NCBI GenBank assembly: GCA_039105265.1
Contig: JAPFFF010000050.1
Coordinates: 1,054,001-1,118,000, forward strand
DNA length: 64,000 nucleotides
Direction: 5' to 3'
Source: Tritrichomonas musculus
Taxonomy: Eukaryota > Parabasalia > Tritrichomonadida > Tritrichomonadidae
Position numbers and translations under genes: made by a program. Shown here one piece after another: positions 48,001 through 57,700 of this stretch (position 1 is the first letter of the stretch; the number at the start of each line of letters is the position of its first letter). Below the pieces are notes generated by a model that searched no databases, was not told the origin of the DNA, and was given only the letters and a program-made list of their open reading frames with translations.

Positions 48001-49399
48001 TATCATCATCTCTATCTTTCTCTTTTTCTTTGTCATCATCTCTATCTTTCTCTTTTTCTTTGTCATCATCTCTATCTTTCTCTTTTTCTTTGTCATCATC
48101 ATTCTTTTTGTCATCATCATTCTTTTTGTCTTTATCATCATCTCTATCTTTCTCTTTTTCTTTGTCATCATCTCTATCTTTCTCTTTTTCTTTATCATCA
48201 TCCTTCTTTTTGTCCTTGTCATCATCTCTATCTTTCTTTTTGTCATCATCATTCTTTTTGTCATCATCATTCTTTTTGTCTTTATTATCATCTCTATCTT
48301 TCTTTTTGTCATCATCTCTATCTTTCTTTTTGTCATCATCATTCTTTTTGTCCTTGTCATCATCTCTATCTTTCTCTTTTTCTTTGTCATCATCTCTATC
48401 TTTCTTTTTGTCATCATCCTTCTTTTTGTCCTTGTCATCATCCTTCTTTTTGTCTTTGTCATCATCTCTATCTTTCTCTTTTTCTTTATCATCGTCTTTG
48501 CCTTTGCTTTTGTTACTTTCTTTTTCTTTATCTTTATCATTTTCATTTTCTTTCTCTTTGTCTTTGTCTTTTCCATCACTCTTTTCCTTTTCCTTTTCTT
48601 TTTCTTTTTCTTTATCATTTTCATTTTCTTTCTCTTTGCCTTTGTCTTTGTCTTTTCCATCACTCTTTTCCTTTTCTTTATCTTTACCACCATCCTTCTT
48701 TTTATCAGTCTCTTTCTTTTTATCTTCAGCATTTTCTTTATCATCATCTTTCTTTTTGTCTTTATTACTTTCTTTTTTCTTATCATCGTTCTTCTCTTTC
48801 TCATTATCATCATCTTTATCTTTCTTTTTTTCACCTTCTTTTTCTTTCTCTTGCTCCTTTTCCTTATCTTTTTTATTCTTTTCATCAGTGGCTTTTTCAT
48901 TGCCATCATCTTCTTTAACTGTAACATATTTCGTTGTTTTTGTATTTGTATTTTGTTTATTCCCATTCTTATTACTTTTTTCTTCATTGTCACTTGAATC
49001 TTTCTTTTCATGGCTTAATTGCATATTGCGATTTTGATCTGACGTTTTATTGCTATTATCTTTAAATTTTTGGTCGTCACTAGCTTGTTTATTTTGTTTT
49101 ACGCAATTAAGGGTTTCATTACGAATAGCTTCTTTTCCATTATCCAAAACTTTTTTAGATAAACGTGATGTAAAATGTCCATCAGAAGATTCTATTTTCG
49201 TTGAATTTAAAATTTTATTATTTAATTTTTTTTCTTGTTCTTTCTGAGATAATTTCGTCTTCTGTATAATCAAATTTGATTGCAGTTGTATTTTTTGTTT
49301 TGTATTTGACTCAGCAATTGCTGATTGTCTTTTCGTTTGGTAACTAAATGCTTTGTTATCGAAAGCTAATCGAGCTAATACGAACAAAAAATGTAGCAT
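42065..49399 (-). CDS. Giant Lys/Asp-repeat single-pass membrane protein (2444 aa)
   Basis: The predicted protein starts with a signal peptide (MLHFLFVLARLAFDNKAF), has ~290 residues of polar, partly unique sequence, then ~2070 residues built from short charged units such as KKDRDDDKEKE and KKNDDDK. One strong membrane segment follows about 45 residues from the end (LTTVLAFLLAVLLAVGGYIGY) and a 24-residue tail ends NEHADEPLLMTEEFY. This predicts a type I surface or endomembrane protein with a very long highly charged ectodomain. The tail contains DEPLL, a DxxLL-type sorting motif. The minus strand is the real one because only its ends make sense; the other long open frames through the repeat are by-products. 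The last ~190 bp, coding tail and membrane segment, are GC-richer (53% in one counted line). Confidence 0.85.
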   Translation of the reverse strand: MLHFLFVLARLAFDNKAFSYQTKRQSAIAESNTKQKIQLQSNLIIQKTKLSQKEQEKKLNNKILNSTKIESSDGHFTSRLSKKVLDNGKEAIRNETLNCVKQNKQASDDQKFKDNSNKTSDQNRNMQLSHEKKDSSDNEEKSNKNGNKQNTNTKTTKYVTVKEDDGNEKATDEKNKKDKEKEQEKEKEGEKKKDKDDDNEKEKNDDKKKESNKDKKKDDDKENAEDKKKETDKKKDGGKDKEKEKSDGKDKDKGKEKENENDKEKEKEKEKEKSDGKDKDKEKENENDKDKEKESNKSKGKDDDKEKEKDRDDDKDKKKDDDKDKKKDDDKKKDRDDDKEKEKDRDDDKDKKNDDDKKKDRDDDKKKDRDDNKDKKNDDDKKNDDDKKKDRDDDKDKKKDDDKEKEKDRDDDKEKEKDRDDDKDKKNDDDKKNDDDKEKEKDRDDDKEKEKDRDDDKEKEKDRDDDKDKKNDDDKKKDRDDDKDKKKDDDKEKEKDRDDDKDKKNDDDKKKDDDKDKKNDDDKKKDRDDDKKKDRDDDKKKDRDDDKEKEKDRDDDKKKDRDDDKKKDRDDDKEKEKDRDDDKDKKNDDDKKNDDDKKNDDDKKNDDDKKNDDDKKKDRDDDKEKKNDDDKKKDRDDDKEKKNDDDKKNDDDKKKDRDDDKEKKNDDDKEKKNDDDKDKKNDDDKKKDRDDDKEKKNDDDKKNDDDKKNDDDKKKDRDDDKEKEKDRDDDKEKEKDRDDDKEKEKDRDDDKDKKNDDDKDKKNDDDKKKDRDDDKEKKNDDDKDKKNDDDKDKKNDDDKDKKNDDDKDKKNDDDKDKKNDDDKKKDRDDDKEKEKDRDDDKEKEKDRDDDKEKEKDRDDDKDKKKDDDKEKEKDRDDDKEKEKDRDDDKEKENDDDKKKDRDDDKDKKKDDDKEKEKDRDDDKEKENDDDKKKDRDDDKDKKKDDDKEKEKDRDDDKDKKNDDDKEKEKDRDDDKDKKKDDDEEKEKDRDDDKEKEKDRDDDKEKKNDDDKKKDRDDDKEKKNDDDKKKDRDDDKDKKKDDDKEKEKDRDDDKEKENDDDKKKDRDDDKDKKKDDDEEKEKDRDDDKEKEKDRDDDKEKKNDDDKKKDRDDDKDKKKDDDKEKEKDRDDDKEKENDDDKKKDRDDDKDKKKDDDKEKEKDRDDDKDKKNDDDKEKEKDRDDDKDKKKDDDEEKEKDRDDDKEKEKDRDDDKEKKNDDDKKKDRDDDKEKENDDDKKKDRDDDKDKKKDDDKEKEKDRDDDKEKENDDDKKKDRDDDKDKKKDDDKEKEKDRDDDKDKKNDDDKEKEKDRDDDKDKKKDDDEEKEKDRDDDKEKEKDRDDDKEKKKDDDKDKKKDDDKEKEKDRDDDKEKKKDDGKKKDRDDDKKKDRDDDKEKEKDRDDDKEKEKDRDDDKDKKKDDNKEKEKDRDDDKEKEKDRDDDKEKENDDDKKKDRDDDKDKKKDDDKEKEKDRDDDKEKENDDDKEKEKDRDDDKDKKKDDDKEKEKDRDDDKEKEKDRDDDKEKKNDDDKKKDRDDDKEKENDDDKKKDRDDDKDKKKDDDKEKEKDRDDDKEKENDDDKKKDRDDDKDKKKDDDKEKEKDRDDDKDKKNDDDKEKEKDRDDDKDKKKDDDEEKEKDRDDDKEKEKDRDDDKEKKKDDDKDKKKDDDKEKEKDRDDDKEKKKDDGKKKDRDDDKKKDRDDDKEKEKDRDDDKEKEKDRDDDKDKKKDDNKEKEKDRDDDKEKEKDRDDDKEKENDDDKKKDRDDDKDKKKDDDKEKEKDRDDDKEKENDDDKEKEKDRDDDKDKKKDDDKEKEKDRDDDKEKEKDRDDDKEKEKDRDDDKEKEKDRDDDKEKENDDDKKKDRDDDKDKKKDDDKEKEKDRDDDKEKENDDDKEKEKDRDDDKDKKKDDDKEKEKDRDDDKDKKNDDDKEKEKDRDDDKDKKKDDDEEKEKDRDDDKEKEKDRDDDKEKKNDDDKKKDRDDDKEKKNDDDKKKDRDDDKDKKKDDDKEKEKDRDDDKEKENDDDKKKDRDDDKDKKKDDDEEKEKDRDDDKEKEKDRDDDKEKKNDDDKKKDRDDDKDKKKDDDKEKEKDRDDDKEKENDDDKKKDRDDDKDKKKDDDKEKEKDRDDDKDKKNDDDKEKEKDRDDDKDKKKDDDEEKEKDRDDDKEKEKDRDDDKEKKNDDDKKKDRDDDKEKENDDDKKKDRDDDKDKKKDDDKEKEKDRDDDKEKENDDDKKKDRDDDKDKKKDDDKEKEKDRDDDKDKKNDDDKEKEKDRDDDKDKKKDDDEEKEKDRDDDKEKEKDRDDDKEKKNDDDKKKDRDDDKEKKNDDDKKKDRDDDKEKKKDDDKEKEKDRDDDKEKKNDDDKEKKNDDDKEKKNDDDKDKRKDKDNCKSKSKKARKKVSITVDLTTVLAFLLAVLLAVGGYIGYIKWIEMRENEHADEPLLMTEEFY
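42270..48490 (-). repeat. 6.2-kb coding satellite with higher-order structure
   Basis: Units of 21, 33, 39 and similar lengths built on (T/C)TTTGTCATCATC fill the stretch without a frame break. The rare variant TCTTCG (Glu-Glu on the minus strand) occurs at 42555, 42945, 43287, 43569, 44511, 45435, 45825, 46167 and 46449. The spacings 390, 342, 282 recur exactly, so a block is repeated with an offset of 2880 bp. The two intervals between (942 and 924 bp) are near-copies of each other. Confidence 0.9.
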
Positions 49400-49968
49400 T
49401 AAAAATTATATATAAATTTTTGAATGAAAAATAATCGTTATTAAAATTTTTCAAAAATGCTGAAATTTCTCCAAATTCTATTAAAAGCATAAAGCTTAAA
49501 TTCTCTGATTTACTAATTTAACAAAAATTATTAAACTATGCCTTAAAAGTTTTCCTAGATTAATTATTAAATAATAAAAATCAATTTTTTTTCTTTTTTG
49601 CATATTTATCATGATATTATATGATTTTTATACTTAAATATGTACATCTAAATTATTAATTGGATATATATATAGTTGCTTTAAGAAGAAAACAGGATAA
49701 GTGTATTCAATTTTATTCTAGAATATTAATAATTTTTCAAATAATGAAATTATATTCATAAATCAATAATTTTTTGAAATTATTAATTTATTTAATATCA
49801 AATATTTTCATTAAAAAAATATATTTATTAAAAAAATTAATATTTTTATAAATGAATAAAAGATATATTTATTTTAATTATATCGTTTTTATTTTATATT
49901 TATTGAATATTTTAATATTATTCAATTTTTTGAATGAATTTACAATATAAAATAGACCAAATTATTCG
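49400..49968. other. Divergent intergenic region
   Basis: 569 bp of AT-rich DNA between two genes that point away from each other, so it should hold both promoters. No motif stands out. Confidence 0.5.
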
Positions 49969-52473
49969 ATGTTTTTTCTTTTAGCTTTCTTTAGCTTATC
50001 ATCACTAAATGTGGAAATAAATGGTAAAGCAATTGTTGCAGATGATCTTCAACAAGCCGTTATAGCAGCTGGATGCGATAATAATGGTGTGCAATCAATT
50101 GTCGTATTTGATGGCGAAATAAATCTAGATGGAATAATGAAAAGTTATCCAGATCTCCAAATTTTAAAAATGGAAGGATCATCACGAGTGGCTGGTGGAA
50201 AGGTTCCTGATAATTGTTTTTCAAAATCAAATATTAGAGAAGTAACCCTTCGAGGTGTTCAATCGATAGGAAATGACGCTTTTTCGCGTTGCTCTTTTCT
50301 TACTAAATTTTCAGCTCCTTCTTTAACAGATATCGGTTTAAGGAGTTTTCAAGATTGCGTTTCATTAATTTCTTTCACATTTCCATATGGTGTAAAGACT
50401 CTCCCAAAAACTGTTTTGCATGGATGCGATTCACTCACAAATTTAACAATTGAAGGCCAAGTTTTTGAAATTCCTGAATATTTCTTCTCTGGACTCCCTC
50501 ACTTGAAATTTGTTTCCATCCCATCATCCGTTAAAAACTTTGAATCTCCATTTTCACCATCTGTTAATGTTTCATTGATCAGGCCAGGGAATTATTGTCC
50601 ACCTGGACAATCTTACGAGGTTCCAAGATTCGCTTTACAGTTAGGTCATAATCTATTTAATGGATGTGATCAATTGCAGCATATATTCGTTCATGAAAAG
50701 ATTCAAACTGTAGGAAAATACGCTTTTGCAAACATGCCCCATTTAATTAATGTTACATTTCAAGAGCCTTCCTCTCTCCATCATATTAACGATTATTCAT
50801 TTTCTAATTCGTCTCTTCAATATATTACATTTCCAGCTTCTCTCCGTTCTAATGGAAAACAATGCTTTGCAAAATCAATGCGCTTAAAGCGTGTATTTGT
50901 ACACTCTACATACGACTTTGAATGGATGAGTGAAGGAATGATTGCTGATTCAACAGGTATTATTGAAGAACTTCCTGCTCCAAAGCCTGATCAAGAGAAA
51001 CTTCATGGATTACCTCGATTTACACCTTGCCCACTCCGTCCAAAGCAGAAACCTTTAACAGATAAGGAACGTGAATTATATACTCCAAAGAAATCAGCTA
51101 ATCAAAAGAAAGAAAACATCATTTTCTTCTTCAGTGATCAGCAACGATGGGATACAATAGGACCAAATGGACAAAAACTCGACATTACACCAAATATTGA
51201 CCAACTTGCGCGTGAAGGTGTCAATTTCCGAAATTGTTTCACAAACCAGCCAGTATGTGGCCCAGTTCGTGCTGTTATCCAGTCTGGTGTTTATGCTACA
51301 GAGACAGGATGTTTTAAGAATGCTGTTCCACTTCCAGATAATCAACCACACCGTCTTGCAGACGAACTTAAAAAAGCTGGTTACAGTCTTGCTTATATTG
51401 GCAAATGGCATCTCGCATCTGATCAAGGATCGCAAAGATATGAACAAGTAGCCGTTCCTCTCAAATACAGAGGTGGATGGGATGAATATTGGGTAGCTGC
51501 TGATGTCATTGAATTCACTTCTCATGGATATGGTGGTTACTTATTTGATCAGGATATGAACAAACGCGAATTTACAGGTTACAGAGTTGATAGTGTCACA
51601 GACTTCGCTCTTGAATACATCCGTAATTACGATGATGAAGAAAAGCCATTTGCTCTCTTCCTCTCCCATCTCGAGCCGCATCATCAAAATGATCACAACT
51701 CATTTGAAGGGCCAACAGGAAGTAAAGAAAAATTCAAAGATTTTGAGCAACCAGCTGACCTTACTAAAGGAAAAGGTGATTGGGAACGCTGGATGCCTGA
51801 TTATCTAGGATGCTGCAATAGCCTTGATAAGAATCTTGGTAGAGTTGTTGAAGCACTAAAAGAGAAAGGAATATATGATGATACAATGATTATTTACACG
51901 TCAGACCATGGATGCCACTTTAAGAGTCATCCTGAAGATGTAGAACTAGGAGGTTCTGATGATTACAAGCGTAGCTCATATGAATCAGCTCTACACATTC
52001 CATTTGTCGTCAAGGGTAGAGACTTTTATGGCGGTGAAAATTCAGATAGAATTATTAGTTCAATTGATTTTCCACCAACTCTTGTTAGAGCAGCTGGAGG
52101 AGAAATCCCTTCAAATTGGAAAGGAAGACCAATTCAAGAATACAAGAGTGCTGACTGGAAAGATTATATGTACTCTCAAGTATCTGAATCATACGTTGGA
52201 AGACTTGTTAGGACTGATCGTTGGAAGTATGTCATTCATGCAGCTGGAAAAGCACCTTTCGGTGATCCTGGAAGTGATAAAGATACATGGACAGACAAGC
52301 ACTTATTTGATCTGAAAAATGATCCAACAGAAAAGCATGATCTCAAAGATAATGCAGATTATAATGAAATCAAGGCTCAGTTAAGGCAACTTCTCATCGA
52401 TTGCGCATATAGAGCTGGTGAAGGCAACTTTACCATCTCTGATCAAAAGAAATCAATCAACAACGATTTATAA
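49969..52473 (+). CDS. Secreted fusion of BspA-type leucine-rich repeats and a sulfatase
   Basis: This 834-residue protein starts with a short signal peptide (MFFLLAFFSLSSLNVEI). Residues ~85-315 are BspA/TpLRR-type (LRR_5) repeats, with ISIGNDAFSRC- and FSGLPHLKFVSIPSSV-like units. Residues ~378-815 are an alkaline-phosphatase-fold sulfatase. It has the FFFSDQQRWD metal site (Asp390), the CxPxR signature CGPVR at 430-434 (Cys430 would be converted to formylglycine), GKWHL at 478-482 and the SDHG metal motif at 645-648. All key residues are present, so it should be active as a sulfate-ester hydrolase. With no C-terminal membrane segment it is probably secreted. LRR_5 repeats in trichomonads are surface adhesins, so the fusion could direct desulfation to host mucin or proteoglycan; that is inference. 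Confidence 0.92.
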   Translation: MFFLLAFFSLSSLNVEINGKAIVADDLQQAVIAAGCDNNGVQSIVVFDGEINLDGIMKSYPDLQILKMEGSSRVAGGKVPDNCFSKSNIREVTLRGVQSIGNDAFSRCSFLTKFSAPSLTDIGLRSFQDCVSLISFTFPYGVKTLPKTVLHGCDSLTNLTIEGQVFEIPEYFFSGLPHLKFVSIPSSVKNFESPFSPSVNVSLIRPGNYCPPGQSYEVPRFALQLGHNLFNGCDQLQHIFVHEKIQTVGKYAFANMPHLINVTFQEPSSLHHINDYSFSNSSLQYITFPASLRSNGKQCFAKSMRLKRVFVHSTYDFEWMSEGMIADSTGIIEELPAPKPDQEKLHGLPRFTPCPLRPKQKPLTDKERELYTPKKSANQKKENIIFFFSDQQRWDTIGPNGQKLDITPNIDQLAREGVNFRNCFTNQPVCGPVRAVIQSGVYATETGCFKNAVPLPDNQPHRLADELKKAGYSLAYIGKWHLASDQGSQRYEQVAVPLKYRGGWDEYWVAADVIEFTSHGYGGYLFDQDMNKREFTGYRVDSVTDFALEYIRNYDDEEKPFALFLSHLEPHHQNDHNSFEGPTGSKEKFKDFEQPADLTKGKGDWERWMPDYLGCCNSLDKNLGRVVEALKEKGIYDDTMIIYTSDHGCHFKSHPEDVELGGSDDYKRSSYESALHIPFVVKGRDFYGGENSDRIISSIDFPPTLVRAAGGEIPSNWKGRPIQEYKSADWKDYMYSQVSESYVGRLVRTDRWKYVIHAAGKAPFGDPGSDKDTWTDKHLFDLKNDPTEKHDLKDNADYNEIKAQLRQLLIDCAYRAGEGNFTISDQKKSINNDL

Positions 52474-52646
52474 AACGTAATATACTATTATGCTTCTGAT
52501 TTTTATTTTTTTATTTTTTTATTTTTTTTTTTTTTTTTTCCTCCTTAGATGATTTATTGCTTGTTGTTTTTAAAAAAATTTAAAAAACGATTATTTTGGA
52601 ATCAAAAAAAGTTTGAGAATGAAATGTGAATCGAAAATCAATCGTT

Positions 52647-54494
52647 ATGAAGGATTCTTCAGGTAAAAGATCTGAAGAATGTCTTGCTTATCGATGGTGG
52701 AATTCGCAAATTCCAAATGTAAAAAATTTAAATCAACCTCCAGAAGTTGTTTTGCCAAACGATGCGCATGAAATCTGGTCCAAAATTTGTCCTCTTTTTT
52801 TACTTTTTGTTCTAGATGAGCAAGATGTTCAAGTTTATTGGGAATCGATTCAAACAATTGTTAATATGTTTGTTGGTGATCAAGTTACCGTTCCAAATCC
52901 AATATCCAAATTTCCAGATTTTATTAAAGTTGTCTATTCATCCCAAGAAATCTTAATTCCAAAAACAGTTGATTACTGCGTTTATTTTATTAAAAAATTT
53001 GGATTTCATGATGCAGCTCATTTTTTCTTATATCAATCACCAGTTTTTTTTCTCGATCCGATTTTATATTTGGAAACATTACTTGAATTACGCTATTTAC
53101 ATTATTTTCTGTGGGAAGATTTTGTCAAAAAGCCATTATTAGTTGATGCTTTTTTTGAAATGTATCTCAACTTTTTTTTACCAATTCCTCAAGAGTCTGA
53201 TTCCGAAACAGAAGCAGAACTAACAGCATACAAACATCGAAATTTGCTTTGTGAAGTTTTTTTTTCTTTAATACAAGATTCCTATAATCATCATCCCAAT
53301 ATTACTCCGCTAGTTACCAAATTCCTTGACAATTCCATCAATATTGCTACATCATCATCCAGTGATCGACTTTTTCCTGTTTTCCGATCCATTTTTTCAG
53401 CCATTGATTTTGCAGATTCGCATAATATCCTTCCCAAGAGCGAACTGCAGAACCGCTCGCTCCAGCTTTTTGAGAGCACCCTAGAATCGCCCAGCATCTA
53501 TCTAACGTTCAGGTTCCTCTTCCACAAGCAATATCTCACCTCAGCTCAAATTCTGAGCATCATATCACATCACTCAGTCACCTCACTTGACCACCTCACC
53601 ATCCTGATGGAGATCACCGACCAGGCGATCACCGTTCCGCTCCTCCTCCTCCTCCTGAGGACGGCCCTGCGGCGCCGCGTCTGGCACCGCACGTGCTTCT
53701 CGCTGATGCGGCGCTGCCTGGCCAAGTTCTCGCCCGCCAGGCAGGACGTGAGGGAGCTCGTGCAGGTTGTCGTGCGCCGCCTCTTCCTGTGGCTCTCGTT
53801 CGCGTCGCTGCGCCACAAGTACAGCGGGCGCAGCCTGATGCTGTGCGAGTCGATGGTGCTGCTGTACGAGAGCCGCATCGGGTGGCTGCAGCAGTGCATC
53901 CTGTCCGCCGCAGTGTCACTCACCTCCGCGTCGAAGCCGGTGCCCGTTTACTTCCGCTCGTTCTTCCCGTCGGGCGGCGCGGCGATCGACGACGCGGTGC
54001 TTCACGAGTGGGAGCTCTTCGCGGCGTCCGCAAAGCTGAAGACTTTCCCGTTTGACTCGTCGTACGGGAAGCTCATCATGCCGCCCGGAAAGGACGCAGC
54101 AATCGGGAGGAGCTTCTTCTCGCAGCAGTGTCAGGCAGTCCAGGGGCAGCCTGCAGGGGCCCTCATTTCACATCAAAAGTCACCTCTCAATTCGTCGCTG
54201 TCCGCCAGCTCGCCTGGCAGGATCAGGGTCCACCAGGCCGAGGCGCGGAAGTCTGCCTCATCCTCGCTCGCGGTGCGCGCGCAGCTCCCTCCGGCGCAGA
54301 ACGACGTCGCGCAGGCAATGAAGGCGAAGGCGAGGCCAGCGAACACGATCTCTTCATCGCAGTCGTTCGCGAGAGCGAAGAAGGCCGCGCAGGGGCCAAT
54401 CATAATAAAGAGGCCCGAGAGCTCGGTCAGGATGAACAAGTCTCAGTCCGAGATCAAGATTCACCCGAAGAGGAAGGATGCGCTTTTATCATGA
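52647..54494 (+). CDS. Unrecognised helical protein (615 aa)
   Basis: The frame is open from 52626, but the first ATG is 52647 (MKDSSGKRSEE), preceded by TCAATCGTT, so I use that. Residues ~20-440 are strongly helical with many Leu/Phe-rich amphipathic segments, perhaps an ARM/HEAT-like fold; ~440-615 is Ser/Ala/Lys-rich and probably disordered. No catalytic motif, signal peptide or convincing membrane segment is seen. There is a run of six Leu near 332. GC jumps from ~28% (line at 53041) to 72% (line at 53701) within the frame. The B56-like gene at 59925 is also helical, but I see no specific similarity. Function unknown. Confidence 0.75.
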   Translation: MKDSSGKRSEECLAYRWWNSQIPNVKNLNQPPEVVLPNDAHEIWSKICPLFLLFVLDEQDVQVYWESIQTIVNMFVGDQVTVPNPISKFPDFIKVVYSSQEILIPKTVDYCVYFIKKFGFHDAAHFFLYQSPVFFLDPILYLETLLELRYLHYFLWEDFVKKPLLVDAFFEMYLNFFLPIPQESDSETEAELTAYKHRNLLCEVFFSLIQDSYNHHPNITPLVTKFLDNSINIATSSSSDRLFPVFRSIFSAIDFADSHNILPKSELQNRSLQLFESTLESPSIYLTFRFLFHKQYLTSAQILSIISHHSVTSLDHLTILMEITDQAITVPLLLLLLRTALRRRVWHRTCFSLMRRCLAKFSPARQDVRELVQVVVRRLFLWLSFASLRHKYSGRSLMLCESMVLLYESRIGWLQQCILSAAVSLTSASKPVPVYFRSFFPSGGAAIDDAVLHEWELFAASAKLKTFPFDSSYGKLIMPPGKDAAIGRSFFSQQCQAVQGQPAGALISHQKSPLNSSLSASSPGRIRVHQAEARKSASSSLAVRAQLPPAQNDVAQAMKAKARPANTISSSQSFARAKKAAQGPIIIKRPESSVRMNKSQSEIKIHPKRKDALLS

Positions 54495-54795
54495 TTTTAT
54501 TATATATTATTTGATATATATCATGTTTTATTTGTAAATATTATATCTTTCCCTTAAAATTATAATTATGCTTATTTCTCTTTAAATTATTAACTGATTG
54601 CTGAATAACTTTGATATATGTAAATGATTGTATTATTATATAAAAATATTTATTATGCAAATTTAATTTATTATTATTATATCATAAAAATTAATATAAT
54701 TATTGATTTTAATATTATTTTTCCTAGAAAAAAAAAGAAGATATTCAAGAATTTTATATAAGATTTTGGTTGTCAAAATTTCCAAAATTATCAAA

Positions 54796-57700
54796 ATGAG
54801 TGAAGAACAAACTCCAAATAAAGAATATATTGATAATTTAAGAAAAGGTGATATAGCTCAGAAAGGACAAGCAGCAATGTATTATAAACAATTTGCTGAT
54901 AAAGGTGATATTGATTCTATGATAAATTACGCAGACATGAAAAGGAATGGGGAAGGAATCCCTGTTGACCAAGATGAAGCCGCTGATTATTATTTGAAGG
55001 CAGTTAAAAAAGGAAATGTATATGCAGCCAGTAGTATTATCGATATGGTTTATAACGAAAATTATTTACCTGATGATCAAAAAGATTTTTTTATTTGCAT
55101 GGAATTAGCAAATAAGAATAAAGACACTAAATCAATGAAAATTTTCGCAGATATGTTACGAACTGGAACAATATTAACAGCAAACAAACAACGTGCCTTA
55201 AATTTGTACAAAGAATTATCAGATTTGGGTAATTCAGATGCAGAATTCAATTACGCTCAAATGCTCTTCTACGATGATGATATCAAAGGAAACAAAAAAG
55301 TTGCAATTGATTGCTTCAAAAAATTATCAGATGCAGGTAACCCAGACGCAATGAACGCATATGCAAACATTCTTCTTGCAGGCGATTTAATTCCATCCGA
55401 CAAATCCCAAGCAGCAACTCTATACAAAATATCAGCCGACAAAGGAAACGCAGACTCAATGTACAAATACGCATGTATGCTCGACTCTGGTGAAATCATC
55501 CCAGTAGACAAGAAAAAAGCAGCTAATTACTACCAAAAGGCCGCAGACAAAGGCAACGTTGACGCAATGTACACTTACGGCGTAATTACACTGAACGGAA
55601 TCTATGTACCAGCTGACAAGAAAGAAGCTGCCCACTATTTCAAGATGGCATCAGATAAGGGGCACATCGGCGCAATGCGGAACTACGCAAGCCTGCTGGC
55701 CAGTGGAGAAGGCGTTCCCATGAACAAGGCCGAAGCCGATAAGTACAGAAAGAAGGCCGACGATAAAGAAAAACTGCTTCTTGAGCTCCAAAAGGGCCCG
55801 AGCGCGCTCGCGAGGTACGCGTTCCTCATCGAGGGCAACGACGCAGGCAGGGCGGCCCGCTGCTACATGGAGGCCGCCAAGAAAGGGAGCGTCGAAGCGA
55901 TGCACAACCTCGCGGTCCTGATGTACAACGGAAGCGGCGTCAGGAAGGACAAGGCGAAGGCCGCCGAGCTGTTCAAGATGTCTGCCGACGGCGGCAACGC
56001 GCACGCGATGCTCGCGTACGCAGACATGCTCAGGGAGGGCGAGGGCGTCGGCATCAACCTCTGCGAGTCCTTCAGGTACTGCAGAATGGCAGCCGAGTGC
56101 GGCAGCCAAGACGCGGCGTTCAACTACGCAGTAATGCTGGACGCGGGCATCGGCACGCGCGCGGACAGGCAGCTCGCCGCAAAGTGCTACAGGAGGCTGA
56201 TCGAGAAGGGTCACGCGGGCGCAATGTACAACTTCGGCTGCATGCTGTACGAGGGCGGCCACATGGCCGCCGACAAGGACGAGGCCGTCAGGATGTTCAA
56301 GATGGCAATAGAGAACGGAAGCGCGCGCGCAATGTACACATACGCGTGCATGCTCGACGAGGGCGACGGCGTCCGCATGAGCAAGAAGGATGCAGCGCGC
56401 TACTACAAGGAGGCTGCGGACCTCGGGCACAGGAACGCGATGTACAACTACGCAGTCATGCTCGACGAGGGCGAGGGCATACAGGCCGACAAGCACGAGG
56501 CAGCGCGCTACTACAGGATGGCGGCCGACGCAGGCAGCGTGAAGGCGATGTACAACCTCGCAATCATGCTCGAGGACGGAGACGGCATACAGGCGGACAA
56601 GAAGGAGGCGGCGAGGCTCTACAAGACGGCAGTCGACAGGGGCCTGGAGCAGGACAGCAGCTACGAAGATAACTCATTCGAGTACGGCTGCGTGATGCAC
56701 AACTACGCGCTCTGCCTGCTGAACGGCGAAGGCGTGCCAGCGGACAAGGGGGAGGCAGCAAAGTACTTCAGACTCGCAGCTGACGCAGGCAACACTGACT
56801 CCATGTACAACCTCGCTTCGATGTCATTATACGGGGACGGCATAGCAGCCAACAAGGAGGAAGCCGTGTCCTACTACAGGCGGGCGGCGCTGGACAGCAG
56901 TGGCAGCCCGTATGCAAAGCTCGTGTACGCGAGCCTCATCCAGGACGGCACTGCGGAGGGCAGCACCAAGGAGGCCTCCTCGCTGGTCAAGGACGCTGCA
57001 GGCAAGGGGACAACGCAGGCTGTTGTCAGGTATGCAGAGATGCTGGCTGCGGGCGATGGCGTGCCCGCCGACGAGCGGAAGGCGCAGCGCCTCTTCAAGA
57101 CTGCCGCAGACAAAGGCGACGTTCACGCATTGTACAGGTTCGTCGACCTGAGCAACAAGAGCCAGATCGCCGAGTACCTGAAGAACTCGGATGACGCGCA
57201 CGCAATGAACCTCTACGGCGTCTTCCTCTTCACCGGCGAGAACGTCAAGAGCGCGAACAAGGACGAGGCCGTCAGGATGTTCAAGATGGCTGCGCAGAAG
57301 GGCAACACGACAGCAATGGTCAACTACGCAAACGCGCTCAGATCCGGCCGTGGCGCCGCTGTTGACCAGAGCGAGGCAGCGCGCCTGCTGAGGGACGCAA
57401 TAGCGATGGGCGACGCGAACGCAATGTGCAGCTATGCGAGCATGCTGAAGAACGGCGAAGGCGTGCCAGCGAGCAGGGAAGAGAGCGTCAAGTACCTGAC
57501 GATGGCCATTCAGAGGGGAAGCTCGCGCGCGATGGTGAACTACGCAAACATGCTCAGAAACATGGACGGCGAGGCGAGCAAGCAGGAGGCAGCCAGCATG
57601 TACAGGGAGGCGGCCGAGCGCGGGAACACGAATGCGATGAACAACTACGCAATCATGCTGAAGAACGGCGACGGCGTGCCACAAAACAAGGACGAGGCTG

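Noticed and set aside
42084-49037. Very long open frames on the + strand (Ser/Phe/Leu-rich and Ile/Phe-rich) and a second minus frame through the charged repeat
   Set aside because: A repeat with lengths divisible by three and no stop triplets stays open in several frames. Only the 42065-49399 minus frame has a signal peptide, membrane helix and sensible unique ends.
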